Shown piece by piece: positions 35,812-46,123 of a DNA stretch of 64,000 nt. The DNA comes from Bacteroidota bacterium. Lineage in GTDB: Bacteria; Bacteroidota; Bacteroidia; Bacteroidales; F082. The DNA lies in the NCBI GenBank assembly GCA_009773165.1, contig WOUZ01000010.1, forward strand, positions 108,985 to 172,984, given 5' to 3'. Both the position numbers and the translations under genes were made by a program. Positions within the stretch are counted from its first letter, which is position 1; every line of letters begins with the position of its first letter. Under the pieces are notes generated by a model. It did not search any database. It was not told where the DNA came from and worked only from the letters and a program-made list of their open reading frames with translations.

Positions 35812-38800
35812 CTATTTCTGAATTGAAATGCGCTGGGTTGATACAAACTTGCTGTTTTCAATAACAATCATATAAACCCCGTTTGGTAAATGTTCCAGAT
35901 TCAAAACAGTAGTGTTTTTGGATGACTGGGATACAACGCTTTCAAAATGAACCAGTTCTCCAACGGTATTCGTAACCTTTATACTGCCATTTCCTAAACG
36001 TTCGTTATCGAAACGAAGGGTAAACCGACCTGTTGAAGGATTAGGAAAGACCTGAAGACTTAACGCATTAGCTTCGTTAATACCTACAGTACTCTTTAAG
36101 ACAACTTCTGAGGCTACTGACCAGTCCCCTTGTCCGCAATCATTCACAGCAGCAGCTTTAATGCTTGCAAGTCCGATAAAACCTGATTCCCAGGTAACGG
36201 TTGCTTCAGTACCTGTGCCAGATATCGTTCCTGCATTTGAAGGTTCGATGCTCCATGCATAGGATGTAGCTGTGGCAACTGCCTCAACTGCAACTGCACT
36301 TTGTCCAACAAAAGCGTGGTCAACAGTATCAGGTGCTGATGGTGCAAGCGGAGCAGAAGGAGCAAAATTCATCGAAACTACAGCATGTCCTTCGGCTGTA
36401 TTCACGCAGCTGTTTGCATCAGAAACCTCTTGTAACGTGTAGGTATAGGCGGTACTTGGCGAAACTTGCATCACCCATGGAGTTGCAGTAGCAGTTACAG
36501 GTTCTGTATCAGCCATAGTGACAATCCATGGTGCACTACCGGTAAGCTCAAGTGTAAGTGTAGCTTGCTGCCCATGGCAAATGGTTTGATCGCCGGTTAT
36601 GCTTGCTGTTGGCAGGTGATGAATGTTAAGTGTAGTGGCATGTGAGCTTGCTGCACATCCACCCATGCCATCAGCTGATAAAGTGAGAACAACTGCTCCA
36701 CTTGCTAAATCAGCAGTACCAGGTGTATAGGTCGGATGCATCATCGTGGCGTCGTTAAATGAACCATCACCTGAAGTAGTCCAGGTTATTTGGCTGTAAT
36801 TAGAAGCTGCAGCAGCAGTTAGCTCAAGTGTATGTCCCTGACAAATAGCAACAGTCTCACCTGCAAAAACTTCAGGAGCCTGATGAATATTGAGTGTCAT
36901 CTCACTTTCAACAGTAGATGAATTTCCGGTAACAGTAAGTTTTAGGATTACACTGCCTGCTGTGTTATCGGCTTCACTTGGAGTATAAACCGGGGTCAGA
37001 ATTGAAGGATTGCTAAATGTTCCTGTTCCTGATGTAGTCCAATTTAAACTGTTGTAATAAGTGGCGGTTGCATTGAGCTGATAGGTATTACCAGAGCAGA
37101 TATCTGCATTGCTTCCAGCCCATCCATTGGTTGAAATGGTTGGTGGTAAAGTGATATAATCAACCCACGCACAGTCACTTCCGCTCGAAACAGTGTAATC
37201 TTTCATATATTCCCATTTGAATGTATGAACACCTGCTGTTACTGGATAAGCAACCTTTGACCAGGCTACTTCGCCCGCCCATTCTCCTACTTTATTAGCG
37301 TCAATATAAAAACGCATATAGTCATATCCTGACTCTGAAGATACTTTTCTGAAAAAAGTGATAGAATCATTCACACTTACCTCATATTGAAGCAGAAGCT
37401 GAGAAGATTGACTATCAGCTATTGTACCTGACTTAGCTGAGAAAGTGCCTTCATAAGGTGCAGTATTTGTGATGACCCAGGGTTGATTACCGGCTGCGGC
37501 CCATTCAAAAGATGTAAAATCTCCTGTTTCGAAATCTTCGAGGATGATACCAATTTTTGCAATAAAAGATTTCTGTGCCTGATATGCTCCTGCTGCTACT
37601 GTAAAACCAAAATCAACCGCCTGGCCAATCGGAGCTCCACCAGCAACAGAAATGTTAAATACTGCGTCCATAGTTTGACCTGCTGCAACACTTGATGCTT
37701 CAAAATTTGCAACGTTTACGGTCACAAAACCTGAATTGAAGCTAAGATTTGCGAGTGCATCTGCTGCAGCACTTTGTCCGTTGTTTGTAAAGCTAACTTT
37801 CAAATCAACTGTCTCACCTGGATCAAGACGGCCATTTCCATTGCCACTGGCATCCATCACCGTATAGTTTCCAACTGTAAAAGATGGTGCGAGTGCTGTC
37901 ATATTAAAACTACTTTCCCAGCTATCCTGATCAGAAGTAATTTGCATAACAAATTGAAGCGGTGTGCTGTTTGGGACTTCATCACTTACACTAAAAGCAA
38001 AAGCATTTTCAATAGTTATAAACTGATCTGGAGTCATTGTTCCGAATGATTCAACAGCATCAGTAATTGTAACATATGGTGAGGTAGTGCTTAATGTAAC
38101 ATTGATATTAGTTGCATTTTCAACACCAAGGTTACGTAATTGAACTCCCAGATTTACTTCCTGACCGTAATGAACTTCGCTGCTGGTAACACCGTTAACG
38201 GTACTCGAAACGTAGGCTATAAATGGTCCGGAAGCTGGAATAATCTCAATTTCCTGGAGGTAAGTTATTTTGTTATAACCAAATACAGCAACTTTCATCA
38301 TTCCAACATTATTGAGAGCAGGGAAAGTTACTGTAGCCGATCCATTGGAAACAGTTGCTGTACCCAGGATTTCGCCGTTAACAGTTAAGGCAACGATAGC
38401 GCCATCTGCATTTGCGTTGACAGTAAATTCCGACATTCCAAGGAATATGGTTGGCATATGACTCACGTTCATGGCAACAGGTGTTGCTGTGCGAAGAGTG
38501 AGTGAAGGGTCGCCAAAAAGAATCCATGTGTCATGAGTGCTTCTTCCTGATGTTCCGTGTAAATCAATCATCTTCATGCTGCCGTTGATTGAGTTGCCGG
38601 CAAAAGTGCGCTTGATGTTATTTTGATATCCTTCAACAAGGATAGTATTCATTTCATCCTGTCCTGTCATTGGGGGTTGCCAAGGCTGTGAAATCCAGCT
38701 CATCATGGCACCTATGGCTCCGGTAGGCTGTCCGTTTTGTGAGGCTCTCAACCAGGTTTCTGCAAAGCATGAGCCATTGGTGAATCTGCCATTGTCACAG

Positions 38801-40236
38801 GCAACAGCCCAAATAATGGGCCAGCGATCAGTGTTGGTTAGAGCAGTAACATGGGAAGTACTATAACCAGCAACACTCCAGCTATTTTGTGAGCCGTGAT
38901 TGCAATAGCTGATTATACTTGTCCCGGCATTGATACGCGATGAAATTTGAGCTGCAGTAGTATTTGGAAGTCCGGGAACTCCACCGTCATATTCACGATG
39001 TACCGTTGAATAGGTATAATTTAACAGGCTGTCGCGGATATAATCCATATGTACATAGTCAGCTTCACCACCATTATGTCCATTTCCGGCCCCTTCGTTT
39101 CTTGCAATACCCATTCCAATGTTTAACCAGGTTGCGTTTTGGTCCAAATCACGTTCGTATGTAATAATGCGTTGTACCTGTGTTTCAACATGTGCAACAC
39201 TTTCGGCAGAAAAACGACCTACAAAAAGTTCGTTATATGAATCATTTCCAGCAAGATATGCATAATAATTATCTGAATATCCGCCTGAAGAAGTGTTGTT
39301 ATAACTTGGAACATGTTGATGGTCGCCAACAATGAGTAAGTGAGTTAATCCATTGGTATTGTAATAATTGGTCACAAAAGTCTTTATAGCATCAGGAGTT
39401 GTTCCAATTGTTGCAACATCAACGATTTCAGTTGGGCGTCCAATGGTTTTTTTCCATTCTACCAAAGGTTGAACAGCTGCCATATATGGCCCGTGACTGA
39501 TGATAAGAAGTCGTCCTTGTTCACTTACTGCAGGATAACGGTTCTGCATCACTTCGTAGTTAACAAACTGATGACCATAAACATAACGAAATTCGCTATC
39601 TTCTTTGGCATTAACAGCTGTGCGCTGCATTTGATTGCTGCCACCTTCTCCTGTTTTGAAAATTTCAACAGTAATATCGTGATAGACCCTGAGGGTTTTT
39701 GTAATTGCATTATATGCAAAGGGCATGATAGTAAGCGCCTGACCACGGAAATTTCTTAAAATATATGGTTCCTGAAGCGCTGTCTGTGATGCTGGATAAA
39801 AACTGTTAGCCTGATACATTGCTCCATAAGTAAATGGAACACTGGCTGGATCAATCTGGCGCGAAAAATCTCCTTTTGAAGGAGCGATTTCAATGTTGGT
39901 GAAATCAGTGTAATTAGAAGATAATACACGTGCGTCCATCAAATCATTATCGCCTATGATAGTTGAGATAGCATATTTAGGTAGATCAGGAGCCCCTGTC
40001 TCACTTAGTGATACCATTTTTGGAACACTGATAATTGCCGATTTTCCTTTGGGTGTTTCTACATAGGTTGTGTAAAAACCGTCAATATTAAACCGAACAA
40101 TAGTGTTGGTTTCACTGGCATTTACTAATGAATAGTGAATAGGAGCAGGGACATCACTTTTAATAGGAGTCCAGCTGCCTGCAAAACTGATAAGTGATAC
40201 TAAAATCACTGCAAACAAGAGAGTAAATCGCTTCAT
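35812..40236 (-). CDS. Gingipain-like C25 family cysteine protease with T9SS type A sorting domain
   Basis: IISYCNHGSQNSWSVAGYSTSHVTALTNTDRWPIIWAVACDNGRFTNGSCFAETWLRA (His/Cys dyad region); C-term VFPNPSTGRFTLRF...LPNGVYMIVIENSKFVSTQRISIQK. Confidence 0.88.
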   Translation of the reverse strand: MKRFTLLFAVILVSLISFAGSWTPIKSDVPAPIHYSLVNASETNTIVRFNIDGFYTTYVETPKGKSAIISVPKMVSLSETGAPDLPKYAISTIIGDNDLMDARVLSSNYTDFTNIEIAPSKGDFSRQIDPASVPFTYGAMYQANSFYPASQTALQEPYILRNFRGQALTIMPFAYNAITKTLRVYHDITVEIFKTGEGGSNQMQRTAVNAKEDSEFRYVYGHQFVNYEVMQNRYPAVSEQGRLLIISHGPYMAAVQPLVEWKKTIGRPTEIVDVATIGTTPDAIKTFVTNYYNTNGLTHLLIVGDHQHVPSYNNTSSGGYSDNYYAYLAGNDSYNELFVGRFSAESVAHVETQVQRIITYERDLDQNATWLNIGMGIARNEGAGNGHNGGEADYVHMDYIRDSLLNYTYSTVHREYDGGVPGLPNTTAAQISSRINAGTSIISYCNHGSQNSWSVAGYSTSHVTALTNTDRWPIIWAVACDNGRFTNGSCFAETWLRASQNGQPTGAIGAMMSWISQPWQPPMTGQDEMNTILVEGYQNNIKRTFAGNSINGSMKMIDLHGTSGRSTHDTWILFGDPSLTLRTATPVAMNVSHMPTIFLGMSEFTVNANADGAIVALTVNGEILGTATVSNGSATVTFPALNNVGMMKVAVFGYNKITYLQEIEIIPASGPFIAYVSSTVNGVTSSEVHYGQEVNLGVQLRNLGVENATNINVTLSTTSPYVTITDAVESFGTMTPDQFITIENAFAFSVSDEVPNSTPLQFVMQITSDQDSWESSFNMTALAPSFTVGNYTVMDASGNGNGRLDPGETVDLKVSFTNNGQSAAADALANLSFNSGFVTVNVANFEASSVAAGQTMDAVFNISVAGGAPIGQAVDFGFTVAAGAYQAQKSFIAKIGIILEDFETGDFTSFEWAAAGNQPWVITNTAPYEGTFSAKSGTIADSQSSQLLLQYEVSVNDSITFFRKVSSESGYDYMRFYIDANKVGEWAGEVAWSKVAYPVTAGVHTFKWEYMKDYTVSSGSDCAWVDYITLPPTISTNGWAGSNADICSGNTYQLNATATYYNSLNWTTSGTGTFSNPSILTPVYTPSEADNTAGSVILKLTVTGNSSTVESEMTLNIHQAPEVFAGETVAICQGHTLELTAAAASNYSQITWTTSGDGSFNDATMMHPTYTPGTADLASGAVVLTLSADGMGGCAASSHATTLNIHHLPTASITGDQTICHGQQATLTLELTGSAPWIVTMADTEPVTATATPWVMQVSPSTAYTYTLQEVSDANSCVNTAEGHAVVSMNFAPSAPLAPSAPDTVDHAFVGQSAVAVEAVATATSYAWSIEPSNAGTISGTGTEATVTWESGFIGLASIKAAAVNDCGQGDWSVASEVVLKSTVGINEANALSLQVFPNPSTGRFTLRFDNERLGNGSIKVTNTVGELVHFESVVSQSSKNTTVLNLEHLPNGVYMIVIENSKFVSTQRISIQK

Positions 40237-40256
40237 ATATTTTGAGATTAATGAAA

Positions 40257-40298
40257 AACTGCTCCAAAAGTAAGTGAAATTTTACTTATGGAGCAGTT
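40257..40298 (-). terminator. Intergenic hairpin between two gingipain-like genes (terminator or attenuator)
   Basis: AACTGCTCCA...TGGAGCAGTT perfect 10-bp outer stem with partial inner AGTAA/TTACT pairing; reverse strand continues with TTTTCATT. Confidence 0.55.
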
Positions 40299-40317
40299 CA
40301 AAAGGCTTTAAATGATC

Positions 40318-43300
40318 TTATTGAATAACAACTTTACGAACGATTGTATTGTTTCCGCTGTTAAGACGCAGGTAATAAATTCCTTTGGCATAAGCTGAAA
40401 GGTCAATCTGGTGCTGATAAGCGCCATTGATATCAACACTTGTATTGCTGTAAAGTACCTGACCCTGATAGTTTAACAGGAAGTAGGAAACATTACTTGC
40501 TTTTCCGTTAACTTGCACATTCAGTACATTAGTTGCGGGATTTGGATGAAGTGCAAGCTTGAGTTCTTTACTGTTTTCATCAATTCCTGAGCAAATTTCA
40601 ACTGTCATCATTACTTGATCTGTAACAACACAACCATTGGCATGGGTTACAGCAACTGAAACTTCGTGAACACCTACACCCATTGCGGTTCCTTCACATG
40701 AAATGGTAGGAGTAGTTTCACCACCCGGTGACCATAAATAGGAAACAGCTCCTGGAGTTGTAGCGTCAAGGACAGCGGTTTGCCATGTACACATGGTTTG
40801 GTCAACTCCAAGATTCACCGGTGCAGCAGCCATTACTGTTACTGTTACCTGACCATCCATTTGTGTAGTTCCATCGCTGACAACAACAGTGTAAGTAGTT
40901 GTTTCGGATGGAGAAGCTATAGGATTGGCAACAGTAGCATTGCTTAAGCCTGTAACAGGTGTCCAGGAGTAACTATAAGAACCGCTGCCACCAGTTACGT
41001 TCGCATTCAGAACACTGGAACTGCCTTGGCAAATTTCTGCAGGGGTTGCTGCAGGTGCTATCGCCATCTCACTCATAACCATGAATGATGCTGCCCATCC
41101 GGCTTTCACGACTGTATTATCAGATGTAAATTTGAACGTAACGGCACCTGTAGCATGAGTAGAGGTAATGTTTCCTGGGCTCACAGTTCCCATAAACGGA
41201 CTACCTGGGAATGCTGGTGAGCTCACATCTGGGCCATTGTAGATAAACAACTTATCGTAAGTATTTTCAGTATCAAACATGCTAAAGGTGAATTTTAAAG
41301 GCGCACCTGCTACAGAAGGCATGAATGTCATAGTGATTGTTTCGTTGCTGGTATAATTACCTGTTGCTCCACCTGTGTCATAAAACATACCATTATTGGC
41401 TGTTACTGTGGTATTGGCCATGATATATTCAGGTCCGCCTGTTGTAAATGACCATACTTCACAACCTGTTGCAGGTCCAAATTGATTTTTCGGAATGACT
41501 TTCCAGAAATAGGTTGTGTTTGGTGCCATTGTTGGTGAGTACTGATTAACATCAACAGTTCCAACAAGTGCAGGATTTGGTGTTACACCAAAATAAACAT
41601 CATAAGAAGTAGCATCATTAGCTGTCCAGCTTAAAACACTTGCGATACCAACATTGGCAGCATTATTTGCCGGGGTTGGATTAGTTGCGCATGAAGGTGC
41701 AGCAGATGGAGCGTAGCAGCTGATATTTGCTACCCAACCATCTTTTGTTACTGAACCATCTGAAGTAAACTTGAAGGTTAACGATCCGCTTGCATTCAGG
41801 GCAGTTATTTGTCCGGGGTTTGATGTTCCTTCAAAAGGACTGCCAGGAACTTGAGGTGAACTAGCGTTTGGTCCGTTATAGATGAAAAGTTTGTCATATC
41901 CACTTTCGGTATCAAAAGCAGTGAAGTTAGCTCTGATCATGGCACCAGCTGTGGTCGGGTTGAAAGTGAAGGTAAAGCTTTCGTTATTGCTATACTGGCC
42001 TGATGCGCCGCCTGAATCAAAGAATGTTCCTACACATGTTGTTGCTGATCCGTTCGACATGTTGTAATCAGGAATCAAACCAATAACTACGACTGCTGCC
42101 TGTTGATCACTGTAAACACCTGCTGGTCCTGCAGTTGCTGAAAGAGAGAGGTTGACAGGGTATCCGATAGGTGAACTTGCACCAGCTGTTACATTAAACA
42201 ACAATTCAGCAGAGGACTGACCTGCAAGTGAGGCATAGTTCACTGAGGCAGTATTAATGGTAAGCAAAGGATCTGATGAAACCATTGTAGCAACAATAGC
42301 ACTCACGCTGCTGTTACCATTATTGGCAATAGTAACACGAATATTAGCTGTTTCACCCGGATCTAAAATTCCGTCTCCATTTCCAGTAGCATTATCAACA
42401 ACAACAACTTCTTCAGAAATCTCAAGAATTGGTGCCTGAAGTGTGATTCTCAGTGTTGATTGCCATGTTGCACTTCCATCAGTAAGCGTCAATGGGAAAG
42501 TGGCTACATGTTGGTCAGGTACAAAATTGGCAACATTGAATGTAAAGGCATTGTTAACGGTTGTTGTTGCTCCTGGAGCTATTGCACTGAAACTTTGTGT
42601 TGCTGCACTGGTCAATGTTACATAAGCATCTGTTCCACTAACAGTTACATTTATAGTTGCTGAAGGATCTGCTCCTACGTTTTTGATCGTAACATTCAAT
42701 GGGATTGTTTCACCATAATCAGCAAGGCCGTTGTTATTTCCTGCTGCATCATTCACAGTGTATGAATCCAAAACAACATAAGGACCCACAAGCGCTGCTG
42801 CAGGAACTTGAACCATGTAAGGTTTGTGCTGAGGTTTTGTTACTACGATATCAACATTGCCTGAAGAAAGAACAGGTTCGATCGTTAATTCAACAACACC
42901 TGAAGGACCTACAAGGGCTGAGCCATGTAAAACACCATCTTTTGAGATGGCAACATAAGAACCGGCCAGAGCTGTAACTTCGTAGGTTGTGAGTCCGATA
43001 GGCAAAATAGGCATGTGTGAAACAACGTTGTCGGCACCTTCTGTCATATAAGCTATAAGTGATGGATCACCTAAAACATTATAGGCTTGCCAGTAATAGA
43101 TTGGACTCGAATGTGAAGGATATCCTTGAATATCAACTTCGGTAACTGCTAAGTTTCCAATGAAAGCAAGACCTCCTGCTGATACATAGTCGCTTACAAA
43201 AGGTCCGTCATAAGCTCCCCATGTTGTTTCCTGGAAAGTTGGCACATAACCATTGTTGTTTCCCTGTATCGGGAAAGCACCAACAGACCAATAAAAATCT

Positions 43301-44877
43301 TCGAACCAATAAGAACTTGGTGATGAACCGATATAGGTTACAGCGCCTTTGTTGGGTGCTCTCATCCAGGTTTCACCAATACACTCAGCATAACCAAAAT
43401 CAGCTGCCAGACAGCAGTTGCCGATTGCGAGCGGATATTTATTTTGATTCGTGAAGGCATTCACTGCTGATTGACTTAAGTTTGGATCTCCCCATGAAGT
43501 TTCAGAGCAGTGAGCAGTATAATTGATAAAGCCTACAGCAATTCGTGAAGCGTCATAGCATCCTGAATAACTGTTTAAGTAGGCATAAACGTTAGTGAAA
43601 CCATGAGCTGCGTTGAAATAGTTTTGTGTTCCATAATGAATGGTAGGCTGCGCAACAGCAGGATTCCAGGTTCCGTCAGCACCGGCAATCAATGTAGTGC
43701 TATTGAGATAGGTTGGATCAGCAAATTGATATTGCTCATAATACATCACCTTTTGTATTTGTGGGGTTAACTGTCCGGAGTTACGGGCAGAAAAACGTCC
43801 ATAATACATTTCAGGGAAGATGTCTCCGTCAACACTGCCGTAATATAAGTCGGTCATTTTTCCTGAAGAGGAACCCTGAACTGCTGGTATTTGCGGCGTG
43901 TCACCTACAAAAAGAATGAAACTTGGTGCCGGATCAGTAGGTGTTCCAGCATTGTATTGTGCATGTACGTAGGATTGAATTTGAGCGTAACTTGTACCAA
44001 TAACATCGGTATAAGCCACAATCACTTCAAAACCTTTTTTGGTTTTCCATTGGATAAATGGTTGAAGGTCAGCTTCAAACATCCTGTCAGAAACGATGAG
44101 GTATTTGATTGGATATTTTGTCAAATCAGGATGTTGCGGGTAATCACGTGTTGAACCATTGAGAAGTGTGCTCTTAATTGATTCAAAATACGGTGAATAG
44201 GCAGATGCTTTCACATAATTGGTTAGACTTGGATCACTGTTTGCATAGGTGATTTCAACTTCGATGTCGTTGTATACACGAATAATTCCTGTAACCGGGT
44301 TGTAAGAAACAGGTGCTACTGTGAGGCGTGCTAATCGATAGCTACGTAAAACGCCAAGTACTTCAATACTTGCTAGTTCGTGACTAACGAATCCGTCTTT
44401 TTGATAAAGCTTTTCATCATATTCAAAAGCAACTTCGTCTAAAGTCTGATCTTTGCGAATTGAGGGCTGAGCGGGCATCAAAAGATTATTAATACCATAA
44501 TCGCTGAGTTTATACTCAGCCATACTGAAATTAACAACCTTAACCGAAACTTCAGCGCCAAAAGGCACTTCGATCAGATTCTTGGATGCAGGGAGCTTAG
44601 GGGTACCCAAACCACCAATGGCATATGCACCAGGTATTTGAATTTCATTAAAAACTCCTCTGTCTGCTTCAACAACGAAAGAACTGATTGTTGAGTAGGT
44701 GAAGGTTACATTGGTTTTGCTGAAGTTGTCTTCAGTAACCTGAACCTGGCCTGATGCTCTTCCCAAATCAATGGTTTGAGCAAATGATTGGAATCCAGCA
44801 AGCAAAATCAAGAACATGATCAGGCTGACTGCGATTCTTTTTTTGCCAATTGCAAAAAGTACAACGTTTTTCTTCAT
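40318..44877 (-). CDS. Gingipain-like C25 family cysteine protease with two CUB-like domains and T9SS type A sorting domain
   Basis: GFINYTAHCSETSWGDPNLSQSAVNAFTNQNKYPLAIGNCCLAADFGYAECIGETWMRA; two CUB-like segments; C-term LHPNPATNVLNVQV...KGIYYLRLNSGNNTIVRKVVIQ. Start at 44877 gives a good signal peptide. Confidence 0.85.
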   Translation of the reverse strand: MKKNVVLFAIGKKRIAVSLIMFLILLAGFQSFAQTIDLGRASGQVQVTEDNFSKTNVTFTYSTISSFVVEADRGVFNEIQIPGAYAIGGLGTPKLPASKNLIEVPFGAEVSVKVVNFSMAEYKLSDYGINNLLMPAQPSIRKDQTLDEVAFEYDEKLYQKDGFVSHELASIEVLGVLRSYRLARLTVAPVSYNPVTGIIRVYNDIEVEITYANSDPSLTNYVKASAYSPYFESIKSTLLNGSTRDYPQHPDLTKYPIKYLIVSDRMFEADLQPFIQWKTKKGFEVIVAYTDVIGTSYAQIQSYVHAQYNAGTPTDPAPSFILFVGDTPQIPAVQGSSSGKMTDLYYGSVDGDIFPEMYYGRFSARNSGQLTPQIQKVMYYEQYQFADPTYLNSTTLIAGADGTWNPAVAQPTIHYGTQNYFNAAHGFTNVYAYLNSYSGCYDASRIAVGFINYTAHCSETSWGDPNLSQSAVNAFTNQNKYPLAIGNCCLAADFGYAECIGETWMRAPNKGAVTYIGSSPSSYWFEDFYWSVGAFPIQGNNNGYVPTFQETTWGAYDGPFVSDYVSAGGLAFIGNLAVTEVDIQGYPSHSSPIYYWQAYNVLGDPSLIAYMTEGADNVVSHMPILPIGLTTYEVTALAGSYVAISKDGVLHGSALVGPSGVVELTIEPVLSSGNVDIVVTKPQHKPYMVQVPAAALVGPYVVLDSYTVNDAAGNNNGLADYGETIPLNVTIKNVGADPSATINVTVSGTDAYVTLTSAATQSFSAIAPGATTTVNNAFTFNVANFVPDQHVATFPLTLTDGSATWQSTLRITLQAPILEISEEVVVVDNATGNGDGILDPGETANIRVTIANNGNSSVSAIVATMVSSDPLLTINTASVNYASLAGQSSAELLFNVTAGASSPIGYPVNLSLSATAGPAGVYSDQQAAVVVIGLIPDYNMSNGSATTCVGTFFDSGGASGQYSNNESFTFTFNPTTAGAMIRANFTAFDTESGYDKLFIYNGPNASSPQVPGSPFEGTSNPGQITALNASGSLTFKFTSDGSVTKDGWVANISCYAPSAAPSCATNPTPANNAANVGIASVLSWTANDATSYDVYFGVTPNPALVGTVDVNQYSPTMAPNTTYFWKVIPKNQFGPATGCEVWSFTTGGPEYIMANTTVTANNGMFYDTGGATGNYTSNETITMTFMPSVAGAPLKFTFSMFDTENTYDKLFIYNGPDVSSPAFPGSPFMGTVSPGNITSTHATGAVTFKFTSDNTVVKAGWAASFMVMSEMAIAPAATPAEICQGSSSVLNANVTGGSGSYSYSWTPVTGLSNATVANPIASPSETTTYTVVVSDGTTQMDGQVTVTVMAAAPVNLGVDQTMCTWQTAVLDATTPGAVSYLWSPGGETTPTISCEGTAMGVGVHEVSVAVTHANGCVVTDQVMMTVEICSGIDENSKELKLALHPNPATNVLNVQVNGKASNVSYFLLNYQGQVLYSNTSVDINGAYQHQIDLSAYAKGIYYLRLNSGNNTIVRKVVIQ

Positions 44878-45240
44878 ACGAATTGAATTATAAAAATGAA
44901 TCATTTGTCTTTTTCACCTCTAAATTATTTAGAATGAAATTTTCGGGTCAAAATTATGTTTTTTTTAAGAACAGGGAACCGCTCAATCCGCTGATTCATA
45001 ATTTAGAATGTTTAAAAATAGAACGAATCACTTGATATTACTCGATTCTAGGCACGTGTGAGGTGATCATTTTTTGGATAAAAATGACTGGTTTTTGTAA
45101 AGAAAATATAATTACCGCAAAAAAAGATTGCAAATTGAAAATCAGTGTATTGAGAAAAAGTTGTATTAGGTCAAAAAACCAGTAAATGATGAAAAGAATT
45201 ATTAATAGAAAATGATCTTATGATAATGCATGCAAGTCTC

Positions 45241-46116
45241 CTAAACACAAAAAGCAAGCAAATTCGTCAGAGCATCCATTGCTTTTCCTTCACGAATCAT
45301 CGCTTGAATATGCCTGAAATAGCCCTCTTTGTCTGAAAGATAAAGTTGAATAAAGGAATGATCAGAGCGATACTTCTGTATGATTTCATCATCGGGAAAA
45401 GTGCTCAAATTTCCAAGTTGACCTAAATCATTTCCGGTAAGGTATATGCTGTGACGGATCGTCTCTGGCAAAACATCTATTCCTATCCCATTACTGCTCA
45501 CAGGTTTAGGTACAACAAAACGTGCTGCTTGGTTTGTCCTAACATAGAAATCTCCGCCCATTCTTCCAACAAGATCAATTTTTTCCTGATTGATTTCGTT
45601 TTTTTCATCCAAAACAGTTTCGTTGATATGGACGAGTAAAATGTCGCATATCACAAGATTTCCAGCTCCGGGGCCATCACCTGTTTGTATGATTTCGCGC
45701 ACCTTACACTCGTATTGAACCGGAGATTCCTTTACCCTGAAAGGTCTTACCTTTTCTGATGCAAGAGAGGTGAAACCAGCTTTGAGAAACTCGTTGACAC
45801 CTTTTGGAAATTCACAGCTTGCCAGACTCATTTGCTGCACCATATCGTAAGTGACAACATTTATAACTGCTTCGGGAATTTCCAACAGATTTTCGAAGGT
45901 ATGCTTGGTTGTGTTGTCGCGTCCGCGGCGCGAAGGAGAAAATATCAGCGTTCCCGGATTCACTCCAAAAGCATTGAAAAAGCTAAAAGGGGATAAATTT
46001 GGATTTCCCTCTTTATCTATTGTACTCACAAATGCTATCGGACGTGGAGCGATACTACCAAGCATTATCCTGTGCAGATACTGTTGTGAAATGGATTGCG
46101 CATCAAGTGTTAACAT
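45241..46116 (-). CDS. Flavin reductase-like (FMN-binding split-barrel) protein
   Basis: HRIMLGSIAPRPIAFVSTIDKEGNPNLSPFSFFNAFGVNPGTLIFSPSRRGRDNTTKHT; start reassigned to Met at 46116. Confidence 0.82.
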   Translation of the reverse strand: MLTLDAQSISQQYLHRIMLGSIAPRPIAFVSTIDKEGNPNLSPFSFFNAFGVNPGTLIFSPSRRGRDNTTKHTFENLLEIPEAVINVVTYDMVQQMSLASCEFPKGVNEFLKAGFTSLASEKVRPFRVKESPVQYECKVREIIQTGDGPGAGNLVICDILLVHINETVLDEKNEINQEKIDLVGRMGGDFYVRTNQAARFVVPKPVSSNGIGIDVLPETIRHSIYLTGNDLGQLGNLSTFPDDEIIQKYRSDHSFIQLYLSDKEGYFRHIQAMIREGKAMDALTNLLAFCV

Positions 46117-46123
46117 AGGTGCT

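Noticed and set aside
42257-42977. Several forward ORFs (60-92 aa) inside the second protease gene
   Set aside because: Antisense to a long repetitive, low-complexity-leaning CDS that commonly yields spurious open frames.
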